NCBI RefSeq assembly: GCF_002258215.1
Contig: NZ_NEFY01000017.1
Location: forward strand, 1-44,917
From: Marinobacter vinifirmus
GTDB lineage: Bacteria; Pseudomonadota; Gammaproteobacteria; Pseudomonadales; Oleiphilaceae
Length of the DNA stretch: 44,917 nucleotides
Reading direction: 5' to 3'
Shown here: piece by piece, positions 1 to 8,792 of the stretch
How the letters are laid out: each line of letters begins with the position of its first letter
How positions within the stretch are numbered: the stretch's first letter is position 1
The notes under the pieces: model-generated
Database searches by the model: none
What the model saw: only the letters and a program-made list of their open reading frames with translations
Told to the model about the DNA's origin: nothing
Made by a program: the position numbers and the translations under genes

Positions 1-728
1 AACATCCACGCCCGGGCCGCCGGATTATCCTCGCCGTGGCCCAGCAAAACAGCCTGTTGCCTGATGGGCGTGTGCAGATCATTCGGTACCAGCCACAGGG
101 AGCCTTCCTCCTTCCATGCCCGCGTTTGGGCCAGTGCTACAAACCCTGAGACGGCATTGCCGGTGGCGACAAACTGGAAGGTCTGGGCAATGGAGTCGCC
201 GCTGACCAGCGCGGGGCGGAGGGCTTGTGCGAGCCCGAGATTCTCCAGCACTTCCATGGCAGCGATGCCGTAAGGGGCGGTTTTCGGGTTGCCGATGGCC
301 AGCCGCTCGGGTTGTCGGGCCAGCCAGGCCGTGCCATCGGTAAACAGATCGGGGGTTCTGCTCCAGAGCGCCAGCCGGCCCTCGGCATAGTCAAATCCTG
401 TGCCGGCGACCGCCAGCCCCTGTTGTTCCAGTAACCGGGGGCGTTCCCGGTCTGCCGCCATAAAGGCATCAAACGGCGCGCGATGGCGGATCTGGGCATA
501 GAGTTTGCCGGTAGAGCCGTAGCTGATGCGCAACTGGTGACCGGTCTGTTGTTCGAACAACGGCGCCAGCCGGTTCATGGTGCCGGTGAAGTTGGCGGCT
601 ACCGCCAGGGTGGCCGTTTCCGCGAGGGCTGCAGAATGGAAAACAAGCAGGGCAGTGCCGATCAGGCCGGCAAGGGCTCGGTGCAGGCGTTTTCCCGAAC
701 CGGAATACATTGCAGAAGGTGTTGCCAT
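1..728 (-). CDS. modA: Molybdate-binding periplasmic protein ModA (partial, 3' end beyond window)
   Basis: Periplasmic substrate-binding component of a molybdate ABC importer. Reading the minus strand from position 728 gives an open frame that runs off the left edge, so the C-terminus is missing. A short basic N-terminus is followed by a hydrophobic segment ending in AALAE (signal peptide). The mature part opens with ATLAVAANFTGTMNRLAPLF, followed by YGSTGKLYAQI and FDAFMAADRERP, the classic ModA opening with its oxyanion-binding Ser/Thr segments. GNPKTAPYGIAAMEVLE and SIAQTFQFVATGNAVSGFV are also family-typical. The ATG at 728 has GAGG just upstream; an in-frame ATG at 710 is possible but lacks a ribosome site. 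The start overlaps the end of the upstream hydrolase by 67 bases, suggesting translational coupling. modB and modC would be expected to the left of the window. Family assignment is firm, exact start less so. Confidence 0.88.
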   Translation of the reverse strand, partial: MATPSAMYSGSGKRLHRALAGLIGTALLVFHSAALAETATLAVAANFTGTMNRLAPLFEQQTGHQLRISYGSTGKLYAQIRHRAPFDAFMAADRERPRLLEQQGLAVAGTGFDYAEGRLALWSRTPDLFTDGTAWLARQPERLAIGNPKTAPYGIAAMEVLENLGLAQALRPALVSGDSIAQTFQFVATGNAVSGFVALAQTRAWKEEGSLWLVPNDLHTPIRQQAVLLGHGEDNPAARAWM

Positions 729-1594
729 ACGTCCTCGGCATTGAGTTCATTCAGCATCTCGTGGCGGCCTCCGTCAAACAGCCGGAAGGTCACCTTCTGG
801 ATGCCGGCTTCGCGGATCGCCCGGAAGTGCTGGCGGATACCCTTGCCCATCTCGCCCACCGGGTCATCGGTGCCGGCAAACAGGTGTACCGGAAGATCCT
901 GCGGCCATTGTCCGGGATTGATGCCAAGCATACCAGTGATGAAATCATGCCACAGGCCGGCGCTGCACTCGAACCCGCACAGCGGATCTGCCCGGTAGCG
1001 GTCCACTTGTTGCGGGTCCCGGCTGAGCCAGTCGCAGTCGGTACGGTTAGGGCGGAAGTGCCGGTTGAACTGGCCGAAGGTCATGGCGCTTATGAGTTTG
1101 CTGTGGTGCCGGCGGCCGCGCAGCAGACGGATCAGCCAGACCAGTGCGGCGGACGCCCGCAGCTGGGGTTTGTGAATGCGGTTGGTGGCACTGAGCGCCA
1201 GTGTGTCGAGCTTGTCACCGTGCTGCGCAGCATAGCTCTGGGCGATGAACGACCCCATGCTGTGGCCCAGCAGGGTGACCGGCCGCTGCGGGAACTGCTG
1301 GCGGATGTGATCCACCACCAGGCCGAGATCGTCCACCACTTTCTGCCAGCCCTGGTGGTCTGCGTAGTGGCCCAGGTCTTCCGGACGGCAGTCCGGGCCA
1401 TGGCCCCGGTGGTGGTAGGTGACCACCGCCACGCCCTGAGTACCCAGCCAGCGGGCCAGGCCGGCATAGCGGTTGCCGTGCTCGGCCATGCCGTGGCTGA
1501 TCACTAAAGCCGCGCAGGGGGTGTCCGGGCAAAAAAGGGTGCCGGTTATCCGGTGTCCGTCAGTGGCGGTCAGGTTCAGGGTGGTTTCGCTCAT
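662..1594 (-). CDS. Alpha/beta hydrolase, monoacylglycerol lipase / lysophospholipase type
   Basis: 310-residue serine hydrolase of the Hydrolase_4 (S33-like) group that includes PldB and monoglyceride lipases; probably cleaves a lipid ester in the cytoplasm or at the membrane face. No signal peptide. The oxyanion HGMAEHGNRYAGLA motif (about residues 34-47) is typical of monoacylglycerol lipases. The nucleophile elbow GHSMGS places the serine at residue 112, the acid is Asp244 in GTDDPVG, and the histidine is His278 in GGRHEMLNE, so the triad is complete. The start codon overlaps the end of the sterol-desaturase gene by 35 bases and no good ribosome site is seen, so coupled translation is likely. 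The neighbours (hydroxylase, GST) suggest a lipid-modification context, but the substrate cannot be read from sequence. Confidence 0.85.
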   Translation of the reverse strand: MSETTLNLTATDGHRITGTLFCPDTPCAALVISHGMAEHGNRYAGLARWLGTQGVAVVTYHHRGHGPDCRPEDLGHYADHQGWQKVVDDLGLVVDHIRQQFPQRPVTLLGHSMGSFIAQSYAAQHGDKLDTLALSATNRIHKPQLRASAALVWLIRLLRGRRHHSKLISAMTFGQFNRHFRPNRTDCDWLSRDPQQVDRYRADPLCGFECSAGLWHDFITGMLGINPGQWPQDLPVHLFAGTDDPVGEMGKGIRQHFRAIREAGIQKVTFRLFDGGRHEMLNELNAEDVWQHLLQCIPVRENACTEPLPA

Positions 1595-2543
1595 GCAGGG
1601 TGCCCGGTTGTTCGCTGTTGCTGATGGTCGGGCGCTGCCACTCCGGTGGTCGCCACAAATGTCCGAGACGGGAGAGTAGACCGCCCGGACGGCTCATGTC
1701 GCGGAACATGTCCACATATTCGTGGGTCCAGAGCACAATCAGGTTGGTGGAATGGATTTGCCGGGTGATGCCGTACTCCGGCGGATTGGCATCGTTTTCC
1801 GGGGCAAAGGTGCCGAACAGCCGGTCCCAGATGATCAAGGTGCCGCCGTAGTTGCGGTCAATGTATTCCGGATTGCGGCCATGGTGTACACGGTGGTGGC
1901 TGGGGGTATTGAACACCCGTTCGATCCAGCCGGGCAGCCGGCCCACCAGCGTGGTGTGCACAAAGAACTGGTACACCAGCGAGAAGGCATAGGCCACGCC
2001 GATCCACACCGGGTTGAAGCCGATCAGGGCCATGGGCAGGTAGAACACCCACATACAGTTGAAAATGTTGGTGGCGTTCTGGCGCATGGCAGTGGAAAAG
2101 TTCATGCGTTCGGAGGAATGGTGCACCACGTGGGCCGCCCAGAACCAGCGCATGCGATGGCTGGCCCGGTGCATCCAGTAAAAGCAGAAATCCACGCCCA
2201 GGAAGGTCAGGAATCCGGTCAGCCAGTTCAGTTCCAGCTCGAACAGGCGGTAGTGATAGCAAAGCGCATAGACAGGAAAGGCTATGATGCCGGCAAACAG
2301 TAACTCGGTAACCTGGTAACCGGCGCCGAGGGCAAAGTTGCGGATGGCTTCGGCGGTATCCATCAGTTTCGGGTCGTGACGGATTTTCCGGTACTCCCAG
2401 AAGGTAATACCGATAAAGATGGGGGTGGCCACCATGAAAATCAGCTGCCGCTCATCCAGGGCCAGCGACGGGGCCAGTGTGTGCCAGAGTGCCAGCAGGC
2501 CGCTGTCTTCCAGTACGGCCCGCATCATGTCGAGTAATGCCAT
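1560..2543 (-). CDS. Sterol desaturase / fatty acid hydroxylase family membrane protein
   Basis: 327-residue integral membrane di-iron enzyme of the fatty acid hydroxylase superfamily. The histidine clusters expected for the di-iron site are present: HRASH at 125-129, HVVHH at 138-142 and HHRVHH at 216-221. Hydrophobic stretches lie near residues 35-50, 80-95, 108-124 and 165-195. Members hydroxylate or desaturate lipids, sterols, carotenoids or ether lipids; the substrate here is unknown. The ATG at 2543 is preceded by CAGG about nine bases upstream. It is the middle gene of a minus-strand run GST-hydroxylase-hydrolase, with a 35-base overlap into the hydrolase, so the two are probably co-expressed. 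Confidence 0.88.
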   Translation of the reverse strand: MALLDMMRAVLEDSGLLALWHTLAPSLALDERQLIFMVATPIFIGITFWEYRKIRHDPKLMDTAEAIRNFALGAGYQVTELLFAGIIAFPVYALCYHYRLFELELNWLTGFLTFLGVDFCFYWMHRASHRMRWFWAAHVVHHSSERMNFSTAMRQNATNIFNCMWVFYLPMALIGFNPVWIGVAYAFSLVYQFFVHTTLVGRLPGWIERVFNTPSHHRVHHGRNPEYIDRNYGGTLIIWDRLFGTFAPENDANPPEYGITRQIHSTNLIVLWTHEYVDMFRDMSRPGGLLSRLGHLWRPPEWQRPTISNSEQPGTLHERNHPEPDRH

Positions 2544-2649
2544 GGGAAACCTGTTTTGTTTTTATTCAGGTTTTATCTTGGCATAACCAACAATAAATGC
2601 ACTGTCCTGTTGCGACAGCGGAGGTGACCTTTTCGGCCAACAGCCCCGG

Positions 2650-3387
2650 TTACCGGTGCTTGTGGTACACCTGCACCACCGGCTCCAGTTTCGGGCGCCA
2701 GTCTGCCAGCCAGGCCTGCACCGGTTTCGGGACCTTTGCCGGCTTGGGCCAGGGCACGGGATATTGCTCGGGCTGGAACAACGGGGCCAGCAGCGCTGCA
2801 GCGGTCAGGTCAGCCCGGGTGAACCGGTCACCCACCAGGTACGGCTGCCGCTCGTATACCTCTGCCAGCTCGGTAATCAGTTGCTCCAGGGTTTCCTGCG
2901 CGGCATCGGCGGTCTTCTGGTTAATCTTCATCCAGTTTCGCATGATCTCGTCCACCCGGCTGAAGGCCAGGCTGAGCAGGATGCGGTTGTAGAACGGTGT
3001 GCCGGCAGCCAGCAGCGGCACCACTACCTTCGGCCGTTGCAGGAAGTAGTGGTAGACCCAGGTGCGGATGGCCGCGCCAGCCAGTTCGTCCAGCTTTGTC
3101 TCCCAGCTGCGAACCTGTTCCTGCAGGGCCGGGTCTTCGGGCATCAGGGCGGGTTCCGGGAAAGTTTTATCCAGGTAGTCCAGGATCTCTGAAGAGCCCT
3201 GGATAATCTGGCCATCGTGGTCCAGCACCGGCACCGAGGACCCGGCCCGGGTCAGCTTCTTGATGGTTCTGGCGTGCTGGCCGGGAAGCAGGTTTACGGG
3301 CTGGTAACTGATGCCCTTGTAATCCAGGGCCCAGCGAACCTTTTCGGAATAGTGGGAGATGCAGAATTGGTAGAGTTTCATGGCCAT
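2650..3387 (-). CDS. Glutathione S-transferase family protein
   Basis: 245-residue GST-like protein. The thioredoxin-fold N-terminal half starts KLYQFCISHYSEKVRWAL, with Cys9/Ser11 at the usual active-site position. The cis-proline segment SVPVLDHDG and the glutathione gamma-glutamyl contact QGSSEILDYLD follow. The helical C-terminal half contains YLVGDRFTRADLTAAALL, the conserved N-capping/hydrophobic-staple region of GSTs. It resembles bacterial GSTs with a long C-terminal domain; the substrate is unknown. ATG 3387 has GGGGA ten bases upstream; an ATG at 3381 is the alternative. The gene heads the minus-strand cluster that continues into the desaturase about 107 bases downstream. Confidence 0.85.
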   Translation of the reverse strand: MAMKLYQFCISHYSEKVRWALDYKGISYQPVNLLPGQHARTIKKLTRAGSSVPVLDHDGQIIQGSSEILDYLDKTFPEPALMPEDPALQEQVRSWETKLDELAGAAIRTWVYHYFLQRPKVVVPLLAAGTPFYNRILLSLAFSRVDEIMRNWMKINQKTADAAQETLEQLITELAEVYERQPYLVGDRFTRADLTAAALLAPLFQPEQYPVPWPKPAKVPKPVQAWLADWRPKLEPVVQVYHKHR

Positions 3388-3537
3388 GGTGATGATTCCC
3401 CTGAAATAGATGGCGCAAGGTTACCCTGTGCGGCCCCGGTACCACAACAGGCCGGTTCCGTGTGACTGGGCATGGTGAAGCTGGCCCGGAATCTTTAGAC
3501 TAGCGCCCCGGAGTCTGGACCAAAATAGGACGTTGTG

Positions 3538-4515
3538 ATGTTTAAGGGACGAATTTTTTCGCTGACCATTCTTGCCGGCTGCAGCCTTGTACTGGCAGCC
3601 TGCGCTTCCCAACCCAAAACCCTGGCCCTGTCGGACTATGGCAGTTATCGCTGCGGCCAGCTGGATATCCGGGTTGCCCCGGCTGAAGACGGCCAGCTTC
3701 TGGGCCTTGAGTATCTGGACCGCCGCGTATTGCTGAAACCGTCCCCCACCGACACCGGTGCCCTCTACGTGGCTCCGGGCGATACCTCCACCCGCTTCCT
3801 GGCCGAAGGCAAGCGGGCAACGCTGACGCTCAAGGGTGATCTGCTGCCGGAATGCCTGGAACCGGGCGCGATAGAATCCCAGTTTGAGGCCATCGGTGCC
3901 GACCCGGACTGGTCGGCGCTGATCGAGAACAACCGGATGACCCTGACCCCGCCGTACCAGCAGCAAGCGCTGAACGAGATCTGGCTGACCGAAACCCTGG
4001 CCAATCGACACGGCCGGACGTTTGAAGCGAAAACCGAAGCGCAGTCGCTGGAAGTGCGGGTGGCACACCAGCTGTGTGAAGTGGGCCTGGACAAGCGCCA
4101 GTATCCGTCCCAGATCCGGCTGACCCTGGACGGCAACAGCTTTGAAGGCTGTGGCGGCGACCGGGAGCGGCTGTTCCGGGGTGTGCAGTGGGTGGTAGAA
4201 GACCTGGCCGGTGCCGGGCTGATCGACCGCTCCATGGTTACCCTGCAGTTCCTGGGCAATGGCCGGGTGGCAGGGCGTGCATCCTGCAACCGGTTTATGG
4301 GCAATTACCGTTTGAGTGATGATGGATTGTCGTTCAGTACCCTGGGCAGCACCATGATGGCCTGCGCGCCGTCGCTGATGAACCAGGAGCGCAAGTACCT
4401 GGAATTGCTGGGGCAGGTGGTGGATGGCCGCATCGGTCGCCAGGGTGAATTGCTGCTGGAAACCGGCAACGGTGAGGTGATCAAGGCGTTCCCGGCGACC
4501 ACCGACAACCTGTAA
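3538..4515 (+). CDS. META-domain lipoprotein (HslJ-like)
   Basis: 325-residue putative outer-membrane lipoprotein. The N-terminus is a lipoprotein signal with the lipobox LAAC just before ASQPK (Cys about residue 21). The middle holds conserved cysteines (RCGQLDIRV, EVGL and FEGCGG segments) resembling MliC/COG3650-type domains. The C-terminal 110 residues form a META/HslJ domain: VQWVVEDLAGAGLID, VTLQFLGNGRVAGRASCN, then FSTLGSTMMACAP. META-domain proteins are linked to novobiocin resistance and envelope stress, but the biochemical role is unknown. ATG 3538 is chosen because AGGA lies seven bases upstream; a GTG three bases earlier is also in frame. It stands alone, divergent from the GST gene. 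Confidence 0.8.
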   Translation: MFKGRIFSLTILAGCSLVLAACASQPKTLALSDYGSYRCGQLDIRVAPAEDGQLLGLEYLDRRVLLKPSPTDTGALYVAPGDTSTRFLAEGKRATLTLKGDLLPECLEPGAIESQFEAIGADPDWSALIENNRMTLTPPYQQQALNEIWLTETLANRHGRTFEAKTEAQSLEVRVAHQLCEVGLDKRQYPSQIRLTLDGNSFEGCGGDRERLFRGVQWVVEDLAGAGLIDRSMVTLQFLGNGRVAGRASCNRFMGNYRLSDDGLSFSTLGSTMMACAPSLMNQERKYLELLGQVVDGRIGRQGELLLETGNGEVIKAFPATTDNL

Positions 4516-4597
4516 CTCTCTTCCCCGGCCCGCCCGGTCAAATTTCTGCAGCATTTGCCGTCTACCCTGACAGGTCGATGCTGCAGAGAGACCAGCC

Positions 4598-5698
4598 ATG
4601 ACCGAATTGCGGGCCCTCACCCCCCACAGTGCCATTCCCGAACAACAGGCCGGCCGCGACCGCAACCAGAAGCGCCTGTTGCGCAGCTTCCTGCCGGAAT
4701 TGGTGCAGCTGGAGCGACAGCTGGCCGAAGCCCCCGAACAGGTCACCACCACCGTCGCCGGCGAGGTTGCCGTGCGGGATCTGCACTTGCCCATCTACCG
4801 GGTGGACCTGGGTTCCACCCGGGACGATGTGCCGGCGGTGCTGATTGTCGGCGGAGTTCACGGCCTTGAGCGCATTGGTAGCCAGGTGGTGATGGCTTGG
4901 CTCGATTCCTTCCTGGCCCGGCTCGGTTGGGATGACCACCTGAACGCCTTGCTGGAGAAAGTCCGCATCACCCTGCTGCCGATCCTGAACCCCGGCGGTA
5001 TGTACCTGAACCAGCGCGGCAACCCCAACGGTGTCGACCTGATGCGCAACGCGCCGATTACCGCCCAGGACCAGAGCGCCTTCCTGCTGGGTGGCCAGCG
5101 CCTGTCGCCGCGAATGCCCTGGTACACCGGCGATCCGGAGCAGGGCATGGAGCCGGAGAACCTGGCACTGGAAGCGGTGATTCAGGACCTGCTGCCGGGC
5201 CGGCCCTTCAGCGTGGCGCTGGACTGCCACTCCGGTTTCGGCTGGCAGGACCAGATCTGGTTTCCCTATGCCTATCGCCGCCGGCCCATGCGCCGCATCG
5301 GGTCGGTGATGGCCCTCAAGCTGATCTGGGAACAGGCTTACCCCAATCACCACTATCGTTTCGAACCCCAGTCGGCCCATTACCTGACTCACGGTGACCT
5401 GTGGGATTACTTCTACAAGCAGGTCAACCGCAGCAGTGACGGGGTGTTCCTGCCCCTGACCCTGGAAATGGGCTCCTGGAAATGGGTGCGCAAGCGCCCG
5501 CGCCAGCTGCTGCGGCTGGACGGGTTATTCAACCCGCTGGTACCCCACCGCCATCAGCGGGTGTTGCGCAGCCACCTGAGCTGGATAGACTTCCTGGTAA
5601 ATGCGGCCAGCAGTTACCGGAACTGGTTGCCGGAGGGCGATGAAGAGTCCATGCTCAGGGAAGCCGCCATCATGCACTGGTACAGGGATAACCGATAA
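4598..5698 (+). CDS. M14-family zinc carboxypeptidase-like metallopeptidase (DUF2817 type)
   Basis: 366-residue protein with the M14 zinc site: HGLE (His88, Glu91), the substrate-carboxylate motif NPNGVDLMRN (142-151), the third ligand His211 in LDCHSGFGW, and the likely general-base Glu290 in LTLEMGSWKW. No signal peptide is apparent, so it should be cytoplasmic. Members act as carboxypeptidases or as deacylases related to succinylglutamate desuccinylase; the substrate is not known. ATG 4598 is preceded by GAGAGACC. The next gene starts one base after its stop codon, implying a two-gene operon with the alpha/beta hydrolase. Confidence 0.82.
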   Translation: MTELRALTPHSAIPEQQAGRDRNQKRLLRSFLPELVQLERQLAEAPEQVTTTVAGEVAVRDLHLPIYRVDLGSTRDDVPAVLIVGGVHGLERIGSQVVMAWLDSFLARLGWDDHLNALLEKVRITLLPILNPGGMYLNQRGNPNGVDLMRNAPITAQDQSAFLLGGQRLSPRMPWYTGDPEQGMEPENLALEAVIQDLLPGRPFSVALDCHSGFGWQDQIWFPYAYRRRPMRRIGSVMALKLIWEQAYPNHHYRFEPQSAHYLTHGDLWDYFYKQVNRSSDGVFLPLTLEMGSWKWVRKRPRQLLRLDGLFNPLVPHRHQRVLRSHLSWIDFLVNAASSYRNWLPEGDEESMLREAAIMHWYRDNR

Positions 5699-5699
5699 C

Positions 5700-6440
5700 A
5701 TGCACTGGATCCTCCTGCGGGGTCTTACCCGGGAACGGGCACACTGGGGCGACTTTCCCGAACGCTTGCGTGCGGCCTTTCCGGGCCAGCATTTCCACCT
5801 GGTGGACCTGCCCGGCACGGGCATCCATTACCGGGAAGCCAGCCCGGCCACAGTGCGTGCTATTCGCGAGCAGGTGTGCCGGCAGGTGAGCCATATTCCC
5901 CGGCCGTTCAGCATCCTGGCGTTGTCTATGGGGGGCATGGTGGCCCTGGACTGGGCCCAGCATGCCGAGCCCGGGGAATTACAGCACCTGGTGCTGATCA
6001 ACACCAGTTCCGGTTTCAGCCGGCCCTGGCAGCGAATGCAGCCGGCGGCCTGGCCGAAGATCCTGCGTTTACTGGTTCGCCGTGAACTGTTCCATCGGGA
6101 ACGGGACATCCTGCGCCTGACCTCCAGCCGGGATATTCCCCTGAGCCTGTGCAAGGCCTGGTACAGCATCCAGCGCCAGCGCCCGGTCTCGTTCACCAAC
6201 GCCCGCAACCAGTTGCTGGCGGCTGCCCGTTTCAAACCCCTGGAAAAGCGCCCGATGGCCGATGCCCTGATACTGGCCAGCAAGGGCGACCGGATTGCCA
6301 GTTGGTACTGCAGTGCCGAACTGGAACGGCGCTGGTGCTGGACCCTGAAGCTGCACGCGGATGCCGGCCACGACCTGCCGCTGGATGAGCCGGAGTGGGT
6401 AATCCGGCAAATGGGTGACTGGATACCCGGCACCCGATAG
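5700..6440 (+). CDS. Alpha/beta fold hydrolase
   Basis: 246-residue alpha/beta hydrolase. The frame is open further upstream, but the ATG at 5700 follows the previous stop by one base and gives a normal beta-strand start, MHWILLRGLTRERAHWG. The nucleophile Ser76 sits in LALSMGGMVAL, where the position before the serine is Leu rather than the usual Gly-X-Ser-X-Gly pattern. The acid is in ILASKGDRIAS and the histidine in ADAGHDLPLDEP. It is translationally linked to the upstream M14 peptidase, so the two may act on the same substrate. No specific reaction can be assigned. Confidence 0.8.
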   Translation: MHWILLRGLTRERAHWGDFPERLRAAFPGQHFHLVDLPGTGIHYREASPATVRAIREQVCRQVSHIPRPFSILALSMGGMVALDWAQHAEPGELQHLVLINTSSGFSRPWQRMQPAAWPKILRLLVRRELFHRERDILRLTSSRDIPLSLCKAWYSIQRQRPVSFTNARNQLLAAARFKPLEKRPMADALILASKGDRIASWYCSAELERRWCWTLKLHADAGHDLPLDEPEWVIRQMGDWIPGTR

Positions 6441-6517
6441 TTTCTTGACGCAACCGTTTTTTCCGGTCAACCTGCTGTATTCAAAGCCCGTTTTTCTGCC
6501 AGGGAGCCAATAACAAG

Positions 6518-7135
6518 ATGAAAATTTTCGAAACCCGGACTGCACCCAACCCCCGCCGCGTGCGTATGTTCATGGCCGAGAAAGGCCTGCTGGACAAGGC
6601 GGAATTTATTGAGATAGATATCCAGAAAGGCGAAAACCTGACGCCGGAATTCGTGGCCCGAAACCCCATGAAGAAAGTCCCGGTGATGGAACTGGACGAC
6701 GGCACCTGCATTGCCGAAACCATGGCCATCTGCCGCTATTTTGAGGAAGCCTACCCGGATACCCCGAAACTGATGGGCGAGACTGCCGCCGAGAAAGCTC
6801 AGGTAGAGCAGTGGCTGCGCTGGCTGGAGTTCTATTTCTTCATGCCCACCGGCATGTGTTTCCAGCACACCACCGGCTACTTCAAGGACCGGATGAACCC
6901 CATCAAGGAATGGGGCGAAGAATGCGGGCAGGGCGTGGAAAAGTTCATGCACTTCCTGAACAAGCACCTGGAAGGCAAGGATTACATCTGCTGCGACCGC
7001 TTTACCGCGGCCGACATCAATGCCTTCACCACCGTAGCCTTCGCCCGGGTGGTGAATATCCGTATCAAGCCGGAGCAGACCAACCTGCAGGCCTGGTTCG
7101 ACCGCATCAAGGCCCGGCCTTCGGCCCAGGCTTGA
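6518..7135 (+). CDS. Glutathione S-transferase family protein
   Basis: 205-residue GST. The thioredoxin-like N-terminal domain opens MKIFETRTAPNPRRVRMF, without Cys at the active-site turn (Ala-Pro-Asn instead). The cis-proline segment is KKVPVMELDDG and the glutathione contact is CIAETMAICRYFEEAYP. The C-terminal helical domain has DRFTAADINAFTTVAFA, the conserved folding motif. It differs from the GST at 2650-3387 and is not a local duplicate. AGGGAG lies about 12 bases before the ATG. Followed after 63 bases by the DUF4202 gene on the same strand. Confidence 0.85.
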   Translation: MKIFETRTAPNPRRVRMFMAEKGLLDKAEFIEIDIQKGENLTPEFVARNPMKKVPVMELDDGTCIAETMAICRYFEEAYPDTPKLMGETAAEKAQVEQWLRWLEFYFFMPTGMCFQHTTGYFKDRMNPIKEWGEECGQGVEKFMHFLNKHLEGKDYICCDRFTAADINAFTTVAFARVVNIRIKPEQTNLQAWFDRIKARPSAQA

Positions 7136-7198
7136 TGCCAGCAGCCAGGATTGCCCAACAAAGCCACAACCCGGTCAGGATCAGCAACAGGACATGGT

Positions 7199-7810
7199 AT
7201 GACGCAACAAACCTTGATGAACACACTGGAAGCCATCGACCGGGCCAATCAGGCAGACCCGAATACTGAGCAGGTAGACGGCCAGCAACTGCCCAGGGAA
7301 TACGCCTACAGCCTGCACATGACCCGCTGGCTGTTCGCGCTGGAACCGGAACCTTCAGAGCGCATGCAGATTGCCTGCCGGGCCCAGCACCTGGAGCGCT
7401 GGACCATGCCCCGGAGCGACTATGGTGAGGGCCGCAAGAACTATTATCAATGGCGCCTGGCCTGTGGCCGGATGCACGGCCGCCGGGCGGCGGAGATTAT
7501 GGCGGAATGCGGCTATCCGCAGGAAGAATGCGAGCGGGTAGAGACGATCATCACCAAGCGCAAGCTTCGGGAAGACGAAGATACCCAGTTGCTGGAAGAC
7601 GTGGCCTGCATGGTGTTTCTGGAGCGGTACTTTGCCGGGTTCTTCGAAGACAATCCGGATTTCGACAAGGAAAAGTGGCTGCGCATCGTGCGCCGCACCT
7701 GGGACAAAATGAGCCCCCGGGCCCACGAAGCAGCACTTAAACTGGCGGAAGGCATGCCCGCGCATCTGCTGGAATTGCTACAGGAGGCCCTGGCTGAGCC
7801 GGAGAGTTGA
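7199..7810 (+). CDS. DUF4202 family protein
   Basis: 203-residue soluble protein recognised as DUF4202. The conserved blocks are AIDRANQADPN near the N-terminus, AYSLHMTRWLF, CRAQHLERWTMPRSDY, LEDVACMVFLERYFAGF and RRTWDKMSPRAHEAALKLA. The many conserved His, Glu and Asp residues suggest an HD-like all-helical fold, but I know of no proven function. ATG 7199 has AGGA six bases upstream; upstream in-frame extension to 7151 lacks a ribosome site. Possibly co-transcribed with the preceding GST. Confidence 0.82.
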   Translation: MTQQTLMNTLEAIDRANQADPNTEQVDGQQLPREYAYSLHMTRWLFALEPEPSERMQIACRAQHLERWTMPRSDYGEGRKNYYQWRLACGRMHGRRAAEIMAECGYPQEECERVETIITKRKLREDEDTQLLEDVACMVFLERYFAGFFEDNPDFDKEKWLRIVRRTWDKMSPRAHEAALKLAEGMPAHLLELLQEALAEPES

Positions 7811-7820
7811 TCCGGGTGCA

Positions 7821-7929
7821 CAGGCTGGCGGGTACCTTCTGCCAAAATACGCTGTAAATACCTCCCTGTACGCTCGGCTCCGCCATCCCTGGCTACGCAC
7901 GATTTTGGCAGAAGGTACCCGTCAGCCTG
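7821..7929. repeat. Long-armed palindromic intergenic element 1
   Basis: Inverted repeat with 28-base arms at 7821-7848 and 7902-7929, differing at a single position, around a 53-base centre. The centre contains TACCTCCCTGTA and GCCATCCCTGGC, each itself a short hairpin. It separates the convergent DUF4202 and trpC genes. Part of the core recurs in the element at 8793-8896, although the arms are unrelated. It could act as a bidirectional terminator or be a degenerate mobile repeat. Confidence 0.85.
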
Positions 7930-7942
7930 TTCTGACTGTGAG

Positions 7943-8764
7943 TTAGCCCTCCGGGAAGAAAAGCTCCTGCAATTTCTCCCCGGGTTCCGGCGCCCGCATA
8001 AAGGATTCCCCCACCAGGAACCCGTAAATGCCGCGGCTGGTCATGGCTTCCACATCGGCGCGGGTCATGATGCCGCTTTCGGTAATCGTCAGTCGGTCAT
8101 CGGCAATACGGTGGTGCAGTTCAAAGGTGGTTTCCAGAGAGACCTCAAAGTTGTGCAGGTTCCGGTTGTTGATACCCACCAACGGCGTGCTCAGGGTCAG
8201 CGCATCGTCCAGCTCCTCGCCATCATGCACTTCCACCAACACATCCAGCCCGATCTCATGGGCAATGCCTTCCAGTTCCTGCATCTGGTCCTTGGTCAGG
8301 CACGCGGCAATCAGCAGGATGCAGTCGGCACCAATGGCCCGGCTTTCATACACCTGGTAGGGCGCCACCATGAAGTCCTTGCGGATCACCGGCAGGCTGC
8401 AGGCCGCTCGGGCGGCTTTCAGGTAGTCTTCGTGGCCCTGGAAGAAATCGTGGTCGGTAAGCACTGACAAGCAGGCTGCGCCGCCTTTCTCGTAGCTCTC
8501 GGCAATACGTTCCGGTTCAAACGGATCGCGCAGGATGCCTTTGCTCGGAGAGGCTTTTTTGATCTCGGCGATCACGGCAGGCTTCTGCGCTTCAATGCGA
8601 GTCCGCAGTGCGTTCGCGAACCCACGTGCCGGGGCTTGGTCACCCGCGATAGCCTTCAGGTCAGCAATGGAAACCTTCGGCTTCCGTTCGTCAATTTCCT
8701 CCCATTTCCGGTCAACGATTTTCCGAAGAATAGTGGGAGTCTTATCCAAATGTCTGTCAGTCAT
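7943..8764 (-). CDS. trpC: Indole-3-glycerol phosphate synthase
   Basis: 273-residue cytoplasmic TIM-barrel enzyme that closes the indole ring of CdRP to form indole-3-glycerol phosphate in tryptophan synthesis. Catalytic-barrel motifs are visible: [15 protein letters not shown] (with the catalytic Lys), [39 protein letters not shown] and TESGIMTR. Start chosen at ATG 8764 ([17 protein letters not shown]), because the longer frame to 8845 runs into the palindromic element and matches no family sequence. Single-function protein, not fused to TrpF. It is the last gene of the trp block and is separated from trpD by a 164-base gap holding the palindrome. Confidence 0.96.
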   Translation of the reverse strand: MTDRHLDKTPTILRKIVDRKWEEIDERKPKVSIADLKAIAGDQAPARGFANALRTRIEAQKPAVIAEIKKASPSKGILRDPFEPERIAESYEKGGAACLSVLTDHDFFQGHEDYLKAARAACSLPVIRKDFMVAPYQVYESRAIGADCILLIAACLTKDQMQELEGIAHEIGLDVLVEVHDGEELDDALTLSTPLVGINNRNLHNFEVSLETTFELHHRIADDRLTITESGIMTRADVEAMTSRGIYGFLVGESFMRAPEPGEKLQELFFPEG

Positions 8765-8792
8765 AGCAGGCCCGTAAATAGTTTGCGAGAGC

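Noticed and set aside
3421..4794. 457-residue minus-strand frame opposite the META lipoprotein
   Set aside because: It spans parts of two convincing plus-strand genes and shows no domain or ribosome site.
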